NCBI GenBank assembly: GCA_902464565.1
Contig: CABQJV010000008.1
Coordinates: 1 to 64,000, forward strand
Length of the DNA stretch: 64,000 bases
Origin: an uncultured Collinsella sp.
Lineage (GTDB): Bacteria; Actinomycetota; Coriobacteriia; Coriobacteriales; Coriobacteriaceae
Direction of reading: 5' to 3'
Positions 35,684-46,761 of this stretch are shown here, in pieces. Position 1 is the stretch's first letter; each line of letters opens with the position of its first letter. Under the pieces are notes generated by a model. That model was not told the DNA's origin. It worked only from the letters and a program-made list of their open reading frames with translations, and ran no database searches. The position numbers and the translations under genes were made by a program.

Positions 35684-35757
35684 TTGATGAGCCCTTGCCC
35701 TTCTCCTGGGAATTATGATCGGGCATCAATCTGCTGAGTGGCCCGAATCCCAGGAGG
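35684..35757 (+). promoter_or_regulatory. Candidate mRNA switch in the Ca2+-ATPase leader
   Basis: Two alternative stems are visible. Stem A pairs TTGATG(a)GCCC (35684-35694) with GGGCATCAA (35721-35729). Stem B pairs CTCCTGGGA (35703-35711) with TCCCAGGAG (35748-35756), which contains most of the ribosome-binding site. Stem B's left arm lies in stem A's loop, so both cannot form as simple hairpins. No known riboswitch consensus is recognised. Confidence 0.5.
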
Positions 35758-35766
35758 GGACTCTAT

Positions 35767-38448
<2,682 letters not shown>

Positions 38449-38459
38449 CGTACTCGTCC

Positions 38460-38547
38460 GGGCCCGCCCCACGCCCTTTCTCCCTCACTGGTCCTCGCGC
38501 TTCGCGCTGCGGGATCGTTCGGGAGAAAGGGCTTCCGGGGCGGGCCC
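38460..38547. repeat. Long GC-rich palindrome downstream of the Ca2+-ATPase gene
   Basis: Two-part arms: GGGCCCGCCCC and GCCCTTTCTCCC (38460-38484) pair with GGGAGAAAGGGC and GGGGCGGGCCC (38521-38547). The loop contains a smaller CGCGCTTCGCG hairpin. No T-run follows. Confidence 0.7.
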
Positions 38548-38606
38548 TGCGGTATCCTTGTTGGCTTTTCTCCCGTGCGGATGAAAAGGGCTGAGGGAAA
38601 GTTTGT

Positions 38607-38640
38607 GAGCTGGTCGGGCTTTGCCCGGCCAGCTCTTTTT
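38607..38640 (+). terminator. Intrinsic terminator between the Ca2+-ATPase gene and rsgA
   Basis: Stem GAGCTGGTCGGGC / GCCCGGCCAGCTC with a 3-nt loop, then TTTTT. It ends 48 nt before the rsgA start and probably closes the ATPase transcript. Confidence 0.85.
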
Positions 38641-38688
38641 GATTTAAAATACCTGCTCAGTTGTGATTTTGGCTGCTGGGAGGCGCTT

Positions 38689-39873
38689 GTGGGCAAGGCT
38701 AAGGCTAAGGCGAAGAAAAAGACGACGGGGGCGCGGGCTAAGCGTGATCGTCGTCGGAAGCTCGCGACCGAGGCTCCCGTATCTGCTGAGGAGCTGCTGG
38801 CAAGCGTGCCGGGGCTTGACGCGCTGCAGGACGTTCCGGCGTTTGATGACCTGCCAGTCGATGAAACCCAGCAGACTGCCTTTGATGATTTCTGCGCACA
38901 TGCCGAGGAGCCCGAGCAGATGCGGCTGGGTGCCGTGGTGCGCTTGGATCGCGGGTTTCCGCTGGTGGCGACTGCCGACGACACCTTCCGCGCCGAGCAT
39001 GCCGTGGGGTTTGCCAAGTCGCGCGGCGAGGACGAGGTCCTGTTGCCTGCCGTGGGCGACCGTGTGGCGGTGCGCCGCGCTCCCGGGCACGATATGGGCG
39101 TGATTGAGTGCGTGCTGCCGCGCCGTACGAGCTTTGAGCGTTGGCGCGGCCGTGCCCGTGGAGAGCGCCAGGTGCTCTGCTCCAACGTGGATAGCGTGCT
39201 AATCGTGCAGGCGCTCGGTGCCGGTGAGGTGCTGCTCGACCGCGTGGCGCGCTCGCTGGTGTTGGCGCTCGACTGCGATGCCGAACCGGTGGTGGTGCTC
39301 ACCAAAGCTGATCGCTGCGATGCCGAGGAGCTCGAGCGCGATCTGGACCGCGTGCGCCGCCTGGTGGGTCCGGACGTGCGCGTGATCGTGACGTCCTCTG
39401 CCGAGGGGCGCGGCCTGGACGAGGTTCGTTCCTGCGTGCCTGCCGGGAGCTGCGCCATGATTCTGGGCGAGTCGGGTGCCGGCAAGTCGACGCTGCTCAA
39501 TGCGCTGCTGGGCCACGATACGTTGGCGACTGGCGGTGTGCGCGAACGCGACGACCAGGGCCGTCACACTACCGTCGCGCGCGTGATGGTGGCACTGCCG
39601 GGCGACGCCGGCGTGATCGCCGATGCCCCGGGCCTGCGCAGCTTACCGCTCGTGGGTCACGAGCGGGGTCTGGCGCGCGCCTTCCCCGAGATTGTCGAGG
39701 CATCGCGCGCGTGCCGGTTTGGCGATTGCACGCATACCCATGAGCCGGGTTGTGCCGTTCGCGAGGCCGAGGACGCCGGGCAGATCGACAGCCTGCGTTT
39801 GGAAACGTTCCAAAACCTGGCGTCATCCATGCGCGTGAGTGCTCAAATGCTCGATCCCGATGTCCACCTGTAA
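38689..39873 (+). CDS. rsgA: Ribosome small-subunit-dependent GTPase A
   Basis: A circularly permuted GTPase acting in late 30S maturation. 394 aa: basic N-terminus (GKAKAKAKKKTTG), OB-fold (about residues 80-150), then the permuted order G4 VVLTKADRCD, G1 GESGAGKSTLLN and G3 IADAPGLR, and a C-terminal zinc knuckle (CRFGDCTHTHEPGC). GTG at 38689 is taken as start because GGGAGG lies 5 nt upstream; the in-frame codons further 5' run through the preceding terminator. The region before the OB-fold is longer than in E. coli RsgA. Confidence 0.93.
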   Translation: MGKAKAKAKKKTTGARAKRDRRRKLATEAPVSAEELLASVPGLDALQDVPAFDDLPVDETQQTAFDDFCAHAEEPEQMRLGAVVRLDRGFPLVATADDTFRAEHAVGFAKSRGEDEVLLPAVGDRVAVRRAPGHDMGVIECVLPRRTSFERWRGRARGERQVLCSNVDSVLIVQALGAGEVLLDRVARSLVLALDCDAEPVVVLTKADRCDAEELERDLDRVRRLVGPDVRVIVTSSAEGRGLDEVRSCVPAGSCAMILGESGAGKSTLLNALLGHDTLATGGVRERDDQGRHTTVARVMVALPGDAGVIADAPGLRSLPLVGHERGLARAFPEIVEASRACRFGDCTHTHEPGCAVREAEDAGQIDSLRLETFQNLASSMRVSAQMLDPDVHL

Positions 39874-39890
39874 TTGATTTTTCCTATGAC

Positions 39891-39925
39891 AGCCGTCTTC
39901 CAACTGTTCGGGAGACGGCTTTTTT
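39891..39925 (+). terminator. Terminator of rsgA
   Basis: AGCCGTCTTCC paired with GGGAGACGGCT, followed by six T. Confidence 0.88.
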
Positions 39926-39963
39926 GCTGCGAAAAAGCCTCGAAACATGCAGTTTGCTGACGT

Positions 39964-40015
39964 GCTGACCAAAACCTTGCCACGAGCTTGACGGGCTGGT
40001 TAGTTTTTGGTCAGC
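39964..40015. repeat. Inverted repeat upstream of the tad operon
   Basis: GCTGACCAAAA (39964-39974) and its complement TTTTGGTCAGC (40005-40015) flank a 30-nt loop, 110 nt upstream of cpaB. Could be an operator or an intergenic palindrome; no clear promoter was found nearby. Confidence 0.5.
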
Positions 40016-40125
40016 GATTGGTTTGACATCGAAAACCGAGATCGCGATTGCGCCGCTTTGCACTCTGACCACCCAGACAATGGTGGTACGGGCATTCGCC
40101 CGGCACTGCCATGAGAGGAGCGGCC

Positions 40126-40785
40126 GTGAACAAGAGCAAGCGCATCGCCATCAGTCTGGTCGCGGGCGTGCTCGCTGCGCTGCTCTGCATGGTTTACGGC
40201 TCGTCGATTCGCTCGCAAGCCGAACAGGTCCAGGCTGAGACCTTGGCCAAGTACGGTGGCGATCGCGCCGAGGTATGCGTCGCGGCGCGCGATATCGATG
40301 TGGGCGAGACCCTCGATGAGACCAATGTCATAACCCAGGAATGGCTGACGAGTCTGCTGCCGCGTGACGCGGCGACCGAGCTGCGCCAGGTGCGCGGCGA
40401 CGTGACGACTTCGCGTATTCCCAAAAACGCCGTGATCTGCAATGTCTACACCAAGGCCGAGAGCCACAAGCTCGAGGTGCCTAAGGGCAAGGTCGCCGTT
40501 TCGGTGGCGGTCGATGCCGAGCACTCGGTCGGCGGTGCTACGGGCGTGGGCAGCTACGTGGATGTGTATGTGCAAAAAGACGGCGTAACCGATCGACTGT
40601 GCGGCGCGTACGTGATCGATACCAGTGAGGATTCCGGTGCCACGCGCGAGGGCAAGATCGAATGGGTGACGCTGGCGGCTGACCCCGAAGACGTCAAGGA
40701 ACTGCTGGGAGCCTCGGGCAAGGGAACGGTCAGCTTGACGATTCCCGCCACGGCGCGCGGCAAAAAGAGCGGAGGCGACGAGTGA
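40126..40785 (+). CDS. cpaB: CpaB/RcpC-like Flp pilus assembly protein (SAF domain)
   Basis: A 219-aa protein with one N-terminal membrane helix (residues about 5-24) and an extracytoplasmic SAF domain (VCVAARDIDVGETLDETNVI, then SRIPKNAVICNV), followed by the RcpC-like VAVSVAVDAEHSVGGATGVGSYVDVYV. In monoderms CpaB is thought to organise the Tad channel outside the membrane. GTG at 40126 has AGAGGAG 5 nt upstream. First gene of a tight operon; its stop overlaps the cpaE start (TGATG). Confidence 0.8.
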   Translation: MNKSKRIAISLVAGVLAALLCMVYGSSIRSQAEQVQAETLAKYGGDRAEVCVAARDIDVGETLDETNVITQEWLTSLLPRDAATELRQVRGDVTTSRIPKNAVICNVYTKAESHKLEVPKGKVAVSVAVDAEHSVGGATGVGSYVDVYVQKDGVTDRLCGAYVIDTSEDSGATREGKIEWVTLAADPEDVKELLGASGKGTVSLTIPATARGKKSGGDE

Positions 40786-42434
40786 TGAAGGCGATCTGGC
40801 TTGCGTGCTGCGCGTGCGGCGATTACGGGCTGTTGCAGCGGGAAGTCGAGGGCCGTGATACGGGTGCACAGGTGCTTCGCGTGGGTGACCTGGACGGGCT
40901 GGTTTCCATGGCGCGGGCGTTTCCGTCGCGCCGCGGAGCTGCCATCATCGCGGCGTCTCTGTTTGATACCGAAGATGTGCGCAAGACTGTTGCGCGCCTG
41001 ACGGCCGAAGGCCGCGTGAGTCGCGTGGTCGTGTTGATAGAAGCACTCGATCCGTCGGATATCGAGGGGCTGTTTCGCGCAGGGGCGACCGAGGTCATCG
41101 CTGCGCACAGTATATGCGGCAACGGGCGAGCGGGCGAGGGAGCGGTTGATTCCGATCGGCGCATGACGATTGAGCCCGATGCTTTTGTTGATAGGGAACC
41201 CGGGGCGCCTCGCGCTACAAGAGGCCCGCGTGTTGATGATTATGGAAAAGCGGAAGCCGAGCATGGTCGGCGCCCCCGGAACCCCCTTGTATACGATGAC
41301 GCTGGAGGACCGGCGCAGCATGCTGGCGACTCCCCGGCTGTAGATATGGGATACGTGCGCGGCGTGAATCTGGCGGATGAACTCGACGAAGTTGAGGGCT
41401 TTGCCGGGTGCGGCGAGTTGTCGCTGATGCAGCATGAGCAGATTGCGCAGAACGAGCCTGCCTCGCAGACCGAACAAGCCGCCATGCCGGCTTGGACGCA
41501 GCGTGTAGTTGCGGCGGGGGAGACGGGGACGCTGTCACCGACGCCCGCCCCGCCGCCTCCGATGCCGCCGGCAGACGCTGCCGCTTCGCCGCATCGAGCT
41601 CCGGTCGTCTGCGCCGTTTCGGGTTCGGGCGGTTGCGGCAAGTCGACGATCGTTGCCACCATGGCGCATGCGGCGTCGCTGTTGGGTTTGCGTGCCGCTG
41701 TGCTCGACTTGGACCTCATGTTTGGAAACCTATACGATCTGCTGGGTGTCGATGCCCCGCACGATATGGCGACGCTTATCGAGCCGTCGGCGGCGGGCGC
41801 ACTTGCCGAGCCGGATATCGTGGCCGCATCGATGCGCGTCGCCCCGGGCGTCACGCTCTGGGGACCTGTCGCGGCCCCCGAGAAGGCTGAGCTCATGGCA
41901 CGTCCGGTGGAGCTATTGCTCGATGTTTTGCGCCGCGAATCCGACGTGGTCTTTGTCGACACCTCGGTCTTTTGGGGCGATGCCGTGGCCGCCGCGGTGG
42001 CGGCGAGCGACCGTTGCCTGGTCGTAGGCGATGCGGCGGTATCGTCCGCGACATCCGCTTCGCGCGTCATTGAGCTGGCGAGCCGTGTGGGCGTGCCGCG
42101 CACGCGCATGAGCGCCGTGTTCAACCGGTTTGGTGCGCGCGGTGCCGACGAGGACGTCGCCATGCGCTTTGAGATTGCCTGCGCACTGAGCTCCAAGATT
42201 CGCATTGCCGATGGCGGCCAGGACTTGGCCGCGCTCATGGCATTCGGTCGCGCCGACGAGGCAGTGGGTCAGACGAGCGCTTTTGCGACCAGCGTGCGCG
42301 AGGCCACGCGCGAGATGCTCGTGGAGCTGGGCTGCGCCATTGGTCCTTGGAGCGATATGGTCGCTGACCGCGCGACCCGCACCGAGCGCCCGCGCATCCG
42401 TCTTCCCTGGTCGCGTGAGGGTGATTCGCGATGA
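40785..42434 (+). CDS. CpaE-like pilus-assembly ATPase (MinD/ParA family)
   Basis: 549 aa. An N-terminal receiver-like domain (about residues 1-110) lacks an obvious phospho-acceptor pattern. It is followed by an acidic and Pro-rich linker of about 160 residues and a MinD/ParA-type ATPase with deviant Walker A SGSGGCGKST at about 279-288 and AVLDLDLMFGNLYDLLG. CpaE proteins place or regulate the Tad machinery. The start overlaps the cpaB stop and the end overlaps tadA by 4 nt (ATGA). Confidence 0.85.
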   Translation: MKAIWLACCACGDYGLLQREVEGRDTGAQVLRVGDLDGLVSMARAFPSRRGAAIIAASLFDTEDVRKTVARLTAEGRVSRVVVLIEALDPSDIEGLFRAGATEVIAAHSICGNGRAGEGAVDSDRRMTIEPDAFVDREPGAPRATRGPRVDDYGKAEAEHGRRPRNPLVYDDAGGPAQHAGDSPAVDMGYVRGVNLADELDEVEGFAGCGELSLMQHEQIAQNEPASQTEQAAMPAWTQRVVAAGETGTLSPTPAPPPPMPPADAAASPHRAPVVCAVSGSGGCGKSTIVATMAHAASLLGLRAAVLDLDLMFGNLYDLLGVDAPHDMATLIEPSAAGALAEPDIVAASMRVAPGVTLWGPVAAPEKAELMARPVELLLDVLRRESDVVFVDTSVFWGDAVAAAVAASDRCLVVGDAAVSSATSASRVIELASRVGVPRTRMSAVFNRFGARGADEDVAMRFEIACALSSKIRIADGGQDLAALMAFGRADEAVGQTSAFATSVREATREMLVELGCAIGPWSDMVADRATRTERPRIRLPWSREGDSR

Positions 42435-43759
42435 GTTTGCAGACGAGGATTAAAGCCGCCGGCGCGGCCGCCGCGGCTGCTCCCGTTGATGCGGGACGCC
42501 ACCGTGCCGTTAAACGCCGCACCAAGCGTGCGGTGATGGACCGCATGGGCTACGACGAGGTGGCGCGCATCAGTGCCTACGTCGACCCGGCCCTTGCCCG
42601 CTCTGAGCTGCGTCCGGCGGTGGAAGCGGCGCTCAACGTGGAAGAGCCGACCGACTTGGCGACGCCTGAGCGTGAGACCATCATCGACGAGATTCTAGAT
42701 GACGTGGTGGGCCTGGGACCGCTGCAGCCGCTCATCGAGGACGACACCGTTACCGAAATCATGATCAACGGCTGTCGCTCTGCCTTTTTTGAGCGCAGTG
42801 GCGTTTTGTATCCCATCGAGCACGCGTTTGAGGACGACGAGCAGATCCGTGTGCTCATCGACCGCATCATCTCGCCGCTCGGCCGTCGTATCGACGAGCG
42901 TAGCCCCATCGTCAATGCCCGCCTCAAGACGGGTTATCGCGTCAACGCGGTGATTCCACCCGTGGCGCTCGACGGGCCAATCCTCACCATCCGTAAGTTC
43001 TCGGACCGTATCTGTTCGTTGGACGAGCTTGTGGGGTTGGGGTCACTGCCGCTTTGGTATGCGCAGCTGCTGTCGTGCGCGGTGTCGTTGCGGCAGGACT
43101 TGGCGGTTGCGGGAGGCACGGGGTCGGGCAAGACCACGCTGCTCAACGCGCTGTCGTGCGAGATTTCCACCGGCGAGCGCATCGTGACGATCGAGGATTC
43201 CGCCGAGCTCAAGTTTGCACATCACCCACACGTTGTTCGTCTGGAAGCGCGTGAGGCGTCAATCGAGGGCGAGGGTGCGGTGACGATTCGCGACCTGGTG
43301 ACCAATGCTCTGCGTATGCGCCCCGACCGCATCGTCGTGGGCGAGGTGCGCGGTACCGAGTGCTGCGACATGCTGCAGGCCATGAACACGGGCCACGACG
43401 GCTCGCTCACCACGCTCCATGCGGGTACCGAGCAGGAGACCGTGGTTCGCCTGACGCTGCTTGCGCGCTACGGCATCGATTTGCCGAGTGAGCTTATCGA
43501 AGAGCAGATCGCCATGGCACTCGACGGCATCGTGATGTCCGAGCGTCATGCAGATGGCAGGCGCTTTGTGGCCTCATATTCGGGGGTTCACCGCGGCGCG
43601 TCGGGCGGTGTTGAGCTCGAACGCTACGTGACGTTCGATGCCGCCGAACGCACCTGGACGCTCGACCGCGAGCCTCCGTTTATTGCGGAGGGCTTGCGGT
43701 CGGGAACGCTCACGCAAGAGGAGGTGGACGAATGGAGATCGCTATGCCCCTCGTCGTAG
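42431..43759 (+). CDS. tadA: Tad secretion ATPase TadA/CpaF
   Basis: The motor ATPase of the Flp pilus. 442 aa with an N-terminal helical domain, the sensor region ITEIMINGC-like (TVTEIMINGCRSAFF), Walker A GGTGSGKTT at 228-236, the Asp box IVTIEDSAELKF, Walker B RPDRIVVGEVRGTE and the His box GHDGSLTTLHAG. Complete. It overlaps tadB by 28 nt. Confidence 0.95.
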   Translation: MSLQTRIKAAGAAAAAAPVDAGRHRAVKRRTKRAVMDRMGYDEVARISAYVDPALARSELRPAVEAALNVEEPTDLATPERETIIDEILDDVVGLGPLQPLIEDDTVTEIMINGCRSAFFERSGVLYPIEHAFEDDEQIRVLIDRIISPLGRRIDERSPIVNARLKTGYRVNAVIPPVALDGPILTIRKFSDRICSLDELVGLGSLPLWYAQLLSCAVSLRQDLAVAGGTGSGKTTLLNALSCEISTGERIVTIEDSAELKFAHHPHVVRLEAREASIEGEGAVTIRDLVTNALRMRPDRIVVGEVRGTECCDMLQAMNTGHDGSLTTLHAGTEQETVVRLTLLARYGIDLPSELIEEQIAMALDGIVMSERHADGRRFVASYSGVHRGASGGVELERYVTFDAAERTWTLDREPPFIAEGLRSGTLTQEEVDEWRSLCPSS

Positions 43760-44658
43760 GGGGTTTGGCGGGGCTTTCTGTCGCGACGGCGTGTGGGGCA
43801 GAGCCTCGTGTGCCGCGGATACCGCCGGCGGAGCTGGCGCGCCAGACGCTCGAATCGATGGCGGAGAAGCTGCCGCGTGAGTTGGTGGAAAACGACCTGC
43901 TGACAAAGATTGCCCGCTCGTGGGCGTCGCTGATCCCCGCAGATCGCCTTGGGTTTGCTATTGAGGATAACGCGGCTCGTCTGGCATTTCTGCTGCTGTC
44001 GAGCGGTATCTGCAGCGTTTTGCTGGCCGTTGCGTCGTTGTCGCCCATCGGCTTTGTCTTGGGGCTGGTGGCGCCGTTTGGCGTGGGTGCCGCGCGTGAC
44101 ACCTTCGATCGCCGACGCGAGCAGCATGATGTAGAAGAGGCCATGCCCGAGGCATTCACGGCGTTATCCATGTCGCTTGCCTCGGGGCATTCGCTGGCAC
44201 AGGGCATGCGCTTTGTGGGCGCCCATGCGCAAGAACCGGTGCATACCGAGTTTTTGCGGGTGGCGGCGGCAATCGATTGCGGCATCTCGGCGACCGACGC
44301 ACTCGATGACCTACTCGTTCGCATCGATGCCCCCGGCCTTTCGCTTGTCACCTTGGCGCTCAAAGTATCGCAGCGTACCGGGGCTCCACTTGCTGGCTTG
44401 CTGTCCGAGGCGTCGAGCATGGTGGGTGAGCGCATTGAGCTCAAACGCCGTCTGGACGTTAAGACGTCACAGGCGCGTATGTCGGCACACATGGTCGCAG
44501 CGATGCCGGCGGGCATGTGCGCGGTACTGGCTTTGCTTTCGGCAGACTTTCGCCGCGGTCTTGCGACGCCGGCTGGTGCGGGCGCCGTGGTGTTGGGGCT
44601 TGCCCTCAACGTCGTTGCCCTGGTAGTTATCCGGCGCATTATGCGGGTGGAGTTATGA
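43732..44658 (+). CDS. tadB: TadB-like type II secretion F membrane protein
   Basis: A 308-aa inner-membrane platform protein. Hydrophobic segments lie near residues 5-20, 80-125 and 245-305. The cytoplasmic T2SF domain between them shows AMPEAFTALSMSLASGHSLAQGM and ISATDALDDLLVRID. ATGA overlap with tadC indicates translational coupling. Confidence 0.9.
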   Translation: MEIAMPLVVGGLAGLSVATACGAEPRVPRIPPAELARQTLESMAEKLPRELVENDLLTKIARSWASLIPADRLGFAIEDNAARLAFLLLSSGICSVLLAVASLSPIGFVLGLVAPFGVGAARDTFDRRREQHDVEEAMPEAFTALSMSLASGHSLAQGMRFVGAHAQEPVHTEFLRVAAAIDCGISATDALDDLLVRIDAPGLSLVTLALKVSQRTGAPLAGLLSEASSMVGERIELKRRLDVKTSQARMSAHMVAAMPAGMCAVLALLSADFRRGLATPAGAGAVVLGLALNVVALVVIRRIMRVEL

Positions 44659-45290
44659 GCGCCCTGGTTGGGGTCGCGGCCTGTCTGTGTGCCCTGAGTG
44701 TATTTGCCGCGACAGGTTTGGAGCGTGCGGATGCTCGCAAGATTGCAGAGACATGCAAGCGTGAGGCGGTACTGGTCATTGCTGCGGGCTGCTCGGTGAT
44801 TGATGCCCTGACCGCGCGAATGAAGGGCGCGATTGGGACGGGCGGCCCGGCACAGGTGTCGCTCGGTGAGGTGTCCGAGATGATCGATGTGGTGCGCCTG
44901 GGGCTTTCTGCCGGCCTTTCGTTTGACGCGGCGCTCGAGATTTTCTGTGCCAATCGTCGGTCGGCGCTGGCCGTCCGTCTTGAGCGAGCCTGCATGGCGT
45001 GGCAGGTGGGCGTGGGGACGCGCGAGGCCGAGCTGTTGGCTGCCGCGCGTGATTTGGACGTGAGGGCGCTCGAGACCTTTGCCATCACGGTGGGGCAGGC
45101 GCTTGCCCTGGGCGCTCCGCTGGCCGAGACGCTGGCTGCTCAAAGTCGCGAGATCCGTGCGGCCCATCGCGCCGCAGTCGAGCGCGAGATCGAGCGCGCA
45201 CCGGTCAAGTTGCTAATTCCCACCGGCACGCTCATCTTGCGGCGTTGCTTCTGTCCATATTGGGCCCGCTGCTGGGAGCAGGCGGGATGA
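44655..45290 (+). CDS. tadC: TadC-like type II secretion F protein, C-terminus frameshifted
   Basis: As written, 211 aa: an N-terminal membrane helix, then a T2SF domain (VRLGLSAGLSFDAALEIFC, ALALGAPLAETLAAQ, ERAPVKLLIPTG). After residue about 195 the frame reads LRRCFCPYWARCWEQAG, unlike any T2SF end. Adding one C after 45239 restores LPALLLSILGPLLGAGGMM, a normal last helix, ending at TAG 45293-45295 right beside the GGAGG of flp. This is either a real 1-nt deletion in a G/C run or a sequencing error. The fold would lose its terminal membrane helix. Confidence 0.85.
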   Translation: MSALVGVAACLCALSVFAATGLERADARKIAETCKREAVLVIAAGCSVIDALTARMKGAIGTGGPAQVSLGEVSEMIDVVRLGLSAGLSFDAALEIFCANRRSALAVRLERACMAWQVGVGTREAELLAAARDLDVRALETFAITVGQALALGAPLAETLAAQSREIRAAHRAAVEREIERAPVKLLIPTGTLILRRCFCPYWARCWEQAG

Positions 45291-45305
45291 TGTAGGGAGG
45301 AATAC

Positions 45306-45539
45306 ATGAACACGATGACCGACATTGCGGGCAAGGCTTGGAGCTGGGCTTTTTGCCGGGCATTCCGCGCTCGCCAGCGTGCCAAGGCGCTGTTGCGGGA
45401 GGAGAGCGCGCAGGGCACTACCGAATACGCCATCTTGGTCGGCGTGCTCGTAGTGATCGCGATTATCGCCATCGTCGCGTTTAAGAGCAAAGTCGAAGAA
45501 CTATGGAACGCGATCAAAGACGGCATCAACAGCCTGTAG
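45306..45539 (+). CDS. flp: Flp-type pilin
   Basis: The 77-aa major pilin candidate. A basic leader of 35 residues ends ESA, then QGTTEYAILVGVLVVIAIIA, the Flp hydrophobic segment with the conserved Glu-Tyr at +5/+6. The residue before the predicted cleavage site is Ala, not the usual Gly. A short C-terminal helix follows (SKVEELWNAIKDGINSL). GGAGG is 6 nt before the ATG. Highly placed in the operon after tadC, as in most Tad loci. Confidence 0.93.
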   Translation: MNTMTDIAGKAWSWAFCRAFRARQRAKALLREESAQGTTEYAILVGVLVVIAIIAIVAFKSKVEELWNAIKDGINSL

Positions 45540-46066
45540 GAGGCAGGCGGCCTGTTGGTTCGCCGCTGGTGCTCGTCTGTTTGCTCGTGGCAATAGCGGC
45601 GACGCTTTGGGGGCTGGGCGTTGCGCGGCAGCAGCGTCCAGGCGCTACTGCCGATTTGGGATCGGGCTCGGCGGCGGTGTCACAAGCGGAAGGCGCGGGA
45701 GATATGGGCGGTCAGGATGCCGCCGTCACGGCTCGGACCTTTTTGCAGGCGCTCGACGAGCGGGCCGCCAGCGCGACGAAGCCGTCTGCGGACAACGCGA
45801 TTGCGGTTCGACTCGCATGGTCCGAGGGCCGGCCGATGACCGAGGCGGCGGCAGACCTGTTGCGCGCCTACCGCGAGGTGCCCACGGCCCAGCTCGCCCT
45901 GAGCGGCTATCTCGATATTAAGGGCAACGTATGGGGCGCCATCGTGCGCGATGGGCGAGGCTGGGTCGACATGGTGACGGTTGCCGCGGATGCCGGCGAT
46001 GCCTCGTGCCGCCTGCGTGCCGTGCGTCTGGTTCCGCAAACAACGGAGTCAAAGGAGGGGTCGTGA
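45503..46066 (+). CDS. Tad-operon protein with one N-terminal membrane helix
   Basis: 187 aa, family not recognised. A basic Gln/Arg-rich N-terminus, a membrane helix at about residues 20-40 (SPLVLVCLLVAIAATLWGLG), then an extracytoplasmic domain of about 145 residues. It overlaps the end of flp by 37 nt in another frame. The start is uncertain because no strong ribosome-binding site precedes 45503; AGGAGG at 45538-45543 could serve a later non-ATG start. Position suggests a pilus accessory role. Confidence 0.6.
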   Translation: MERDQRRHQQPVGGRRPVGSPLVLVCLLVAIAATLWGLGVARQQRPGATADLGSGSAAVSQAEGAGDMGGQDAAVTARTFLQALDERAASATKPSADNAIAVRLAWSEGRPMTEAAADLLRAYREVPTAQLALSGYLDIKGNVWGAIVRDGRGWVDMVTVAADAGDASCRLRAVRLVPQTTESKEGS

Positions 46067-46067
46067 A

Positions 46068-46286
46068 ATGCATGATGTCCTGCGTGAGGAATCTGCTCAG
46101 TCGACCGTCGAATACGCCATCGTCACCGTGGCGCTGTTATCGATTGTGCTGGCGATTGCGGGGCTTTGGCGCGCTGGCACCGATGGGCGCTTGGCGGCAC
46201 TGGTCGAGCGGGCAGCGTCTCATGGCGTCGTTCCGTCGTCGGTTATCGATGCCGCGACGGGTGCCAAGGACATCGCTCTGTATTGA
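46068..46286 (+). CDS. Second Flp-like prepilin / pseudopilin
   Basis: 72 aa. The short leader MHDVLREESA is followed by QSTVEYAIVTVALLSIVLAI, the same Ala|Gln-x-Thr-x-Glu pattern as flp, with a hydrophobic segment and about 40 further residues. AAAGGAGGGG ends 7 nt before the ATG. It could be a minor pilin. Confidence 0.75.
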   Translation: MHDVLREESAQSTVEYAIVTVALLSIVLAIAGLWRAGTDGRLAALVERAASHGVVPSSVIDAATGAKDIALY

Positions 46287-46761
46287 TATCGCGTGCGAGG
46301 ATCGGGCGCAGTCTACGGTCGAGGCCGCCTTTTTGCTGCCGACGTTTTTGACGCTTATCTTGCTCGCGTTGCAGCCGGTATGCCTGCTCTATACGCGTGC
46401 GGTCATGGAGTCCGCTGCCGCCGAGACCGCACGGCTCATGACTACGACGACGGTGGAGGGCGACGATGACCTTAAGGAGTTCACTCGCCGCAGACTTGCC
46501 GCGGTGCCCAACGTCTCAATTTTTCATGCCGGCGGGCCGCTGTCGTGGGATATCGAGTTGGGGCGGGCCGGTGCCAGCGGCGTTTCGTCCGTGTCTGTTG
46601 CCGGCGAGGTTAAGCCGCTGCCCGTGATCGGTGCATTTGCGCGGGCCATGGGCAGCGCGGGTGAGGGCGGCTATGTCGAGCTCAAGGTCGACGTCTCGTA
46701 TCGATCGCGTCCCGAATGGCTGGAGGGAGATTATGATTCATGGATTGCTACATGGGATTAG
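46249..46761 (+). CDS. TadE-like pseudopilin
   Basis: About 170 aa. Leader up to CEDRA, then QSTVEAAFLLPTFLTLILLA, the TadE-type hydrophobic segment with Glu at +5, followed by an extracytoplasmic region of about 115 residues (VMESAAAETARLM, VELKVDVSYRSRPEW). The exact start is unclear: ATG at 46249 or 46222 are both in frame and both overlap the previous gene. Overlaps the next gene by 29 nt. Confidence 0.75.
   Translation: MPRRVPRTSLCIDIACEDRAQSTVEAAFLLPTFLTLILLALQPVCLLYTRAVMESAAAETARLMTTTTVEGDDDLKEFTRRRLAAVPNVSIFHAGGPLSWDIELGRAGASGVSSVSVAGEVKPLPVIGAFARAMGSAGEGGYVELKVDVSYRSRPEWLEGDYDSWIATWD

Noticed and set aside
35655..35766. yybP-ykoY (Mn2+) riboswitch before the Ca2+-ATPase
   Set aside because: The hallmark GGGGAGUA-type segments were not found, so only an unnamed switch is proposed.
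45503..46066. Treating the 187-aa frame after flp as a shadow
   Set aside because: It has a clear membrane helix, continues far past flp and is followed closely by the next operon gene, so it was kept with lower confidence.
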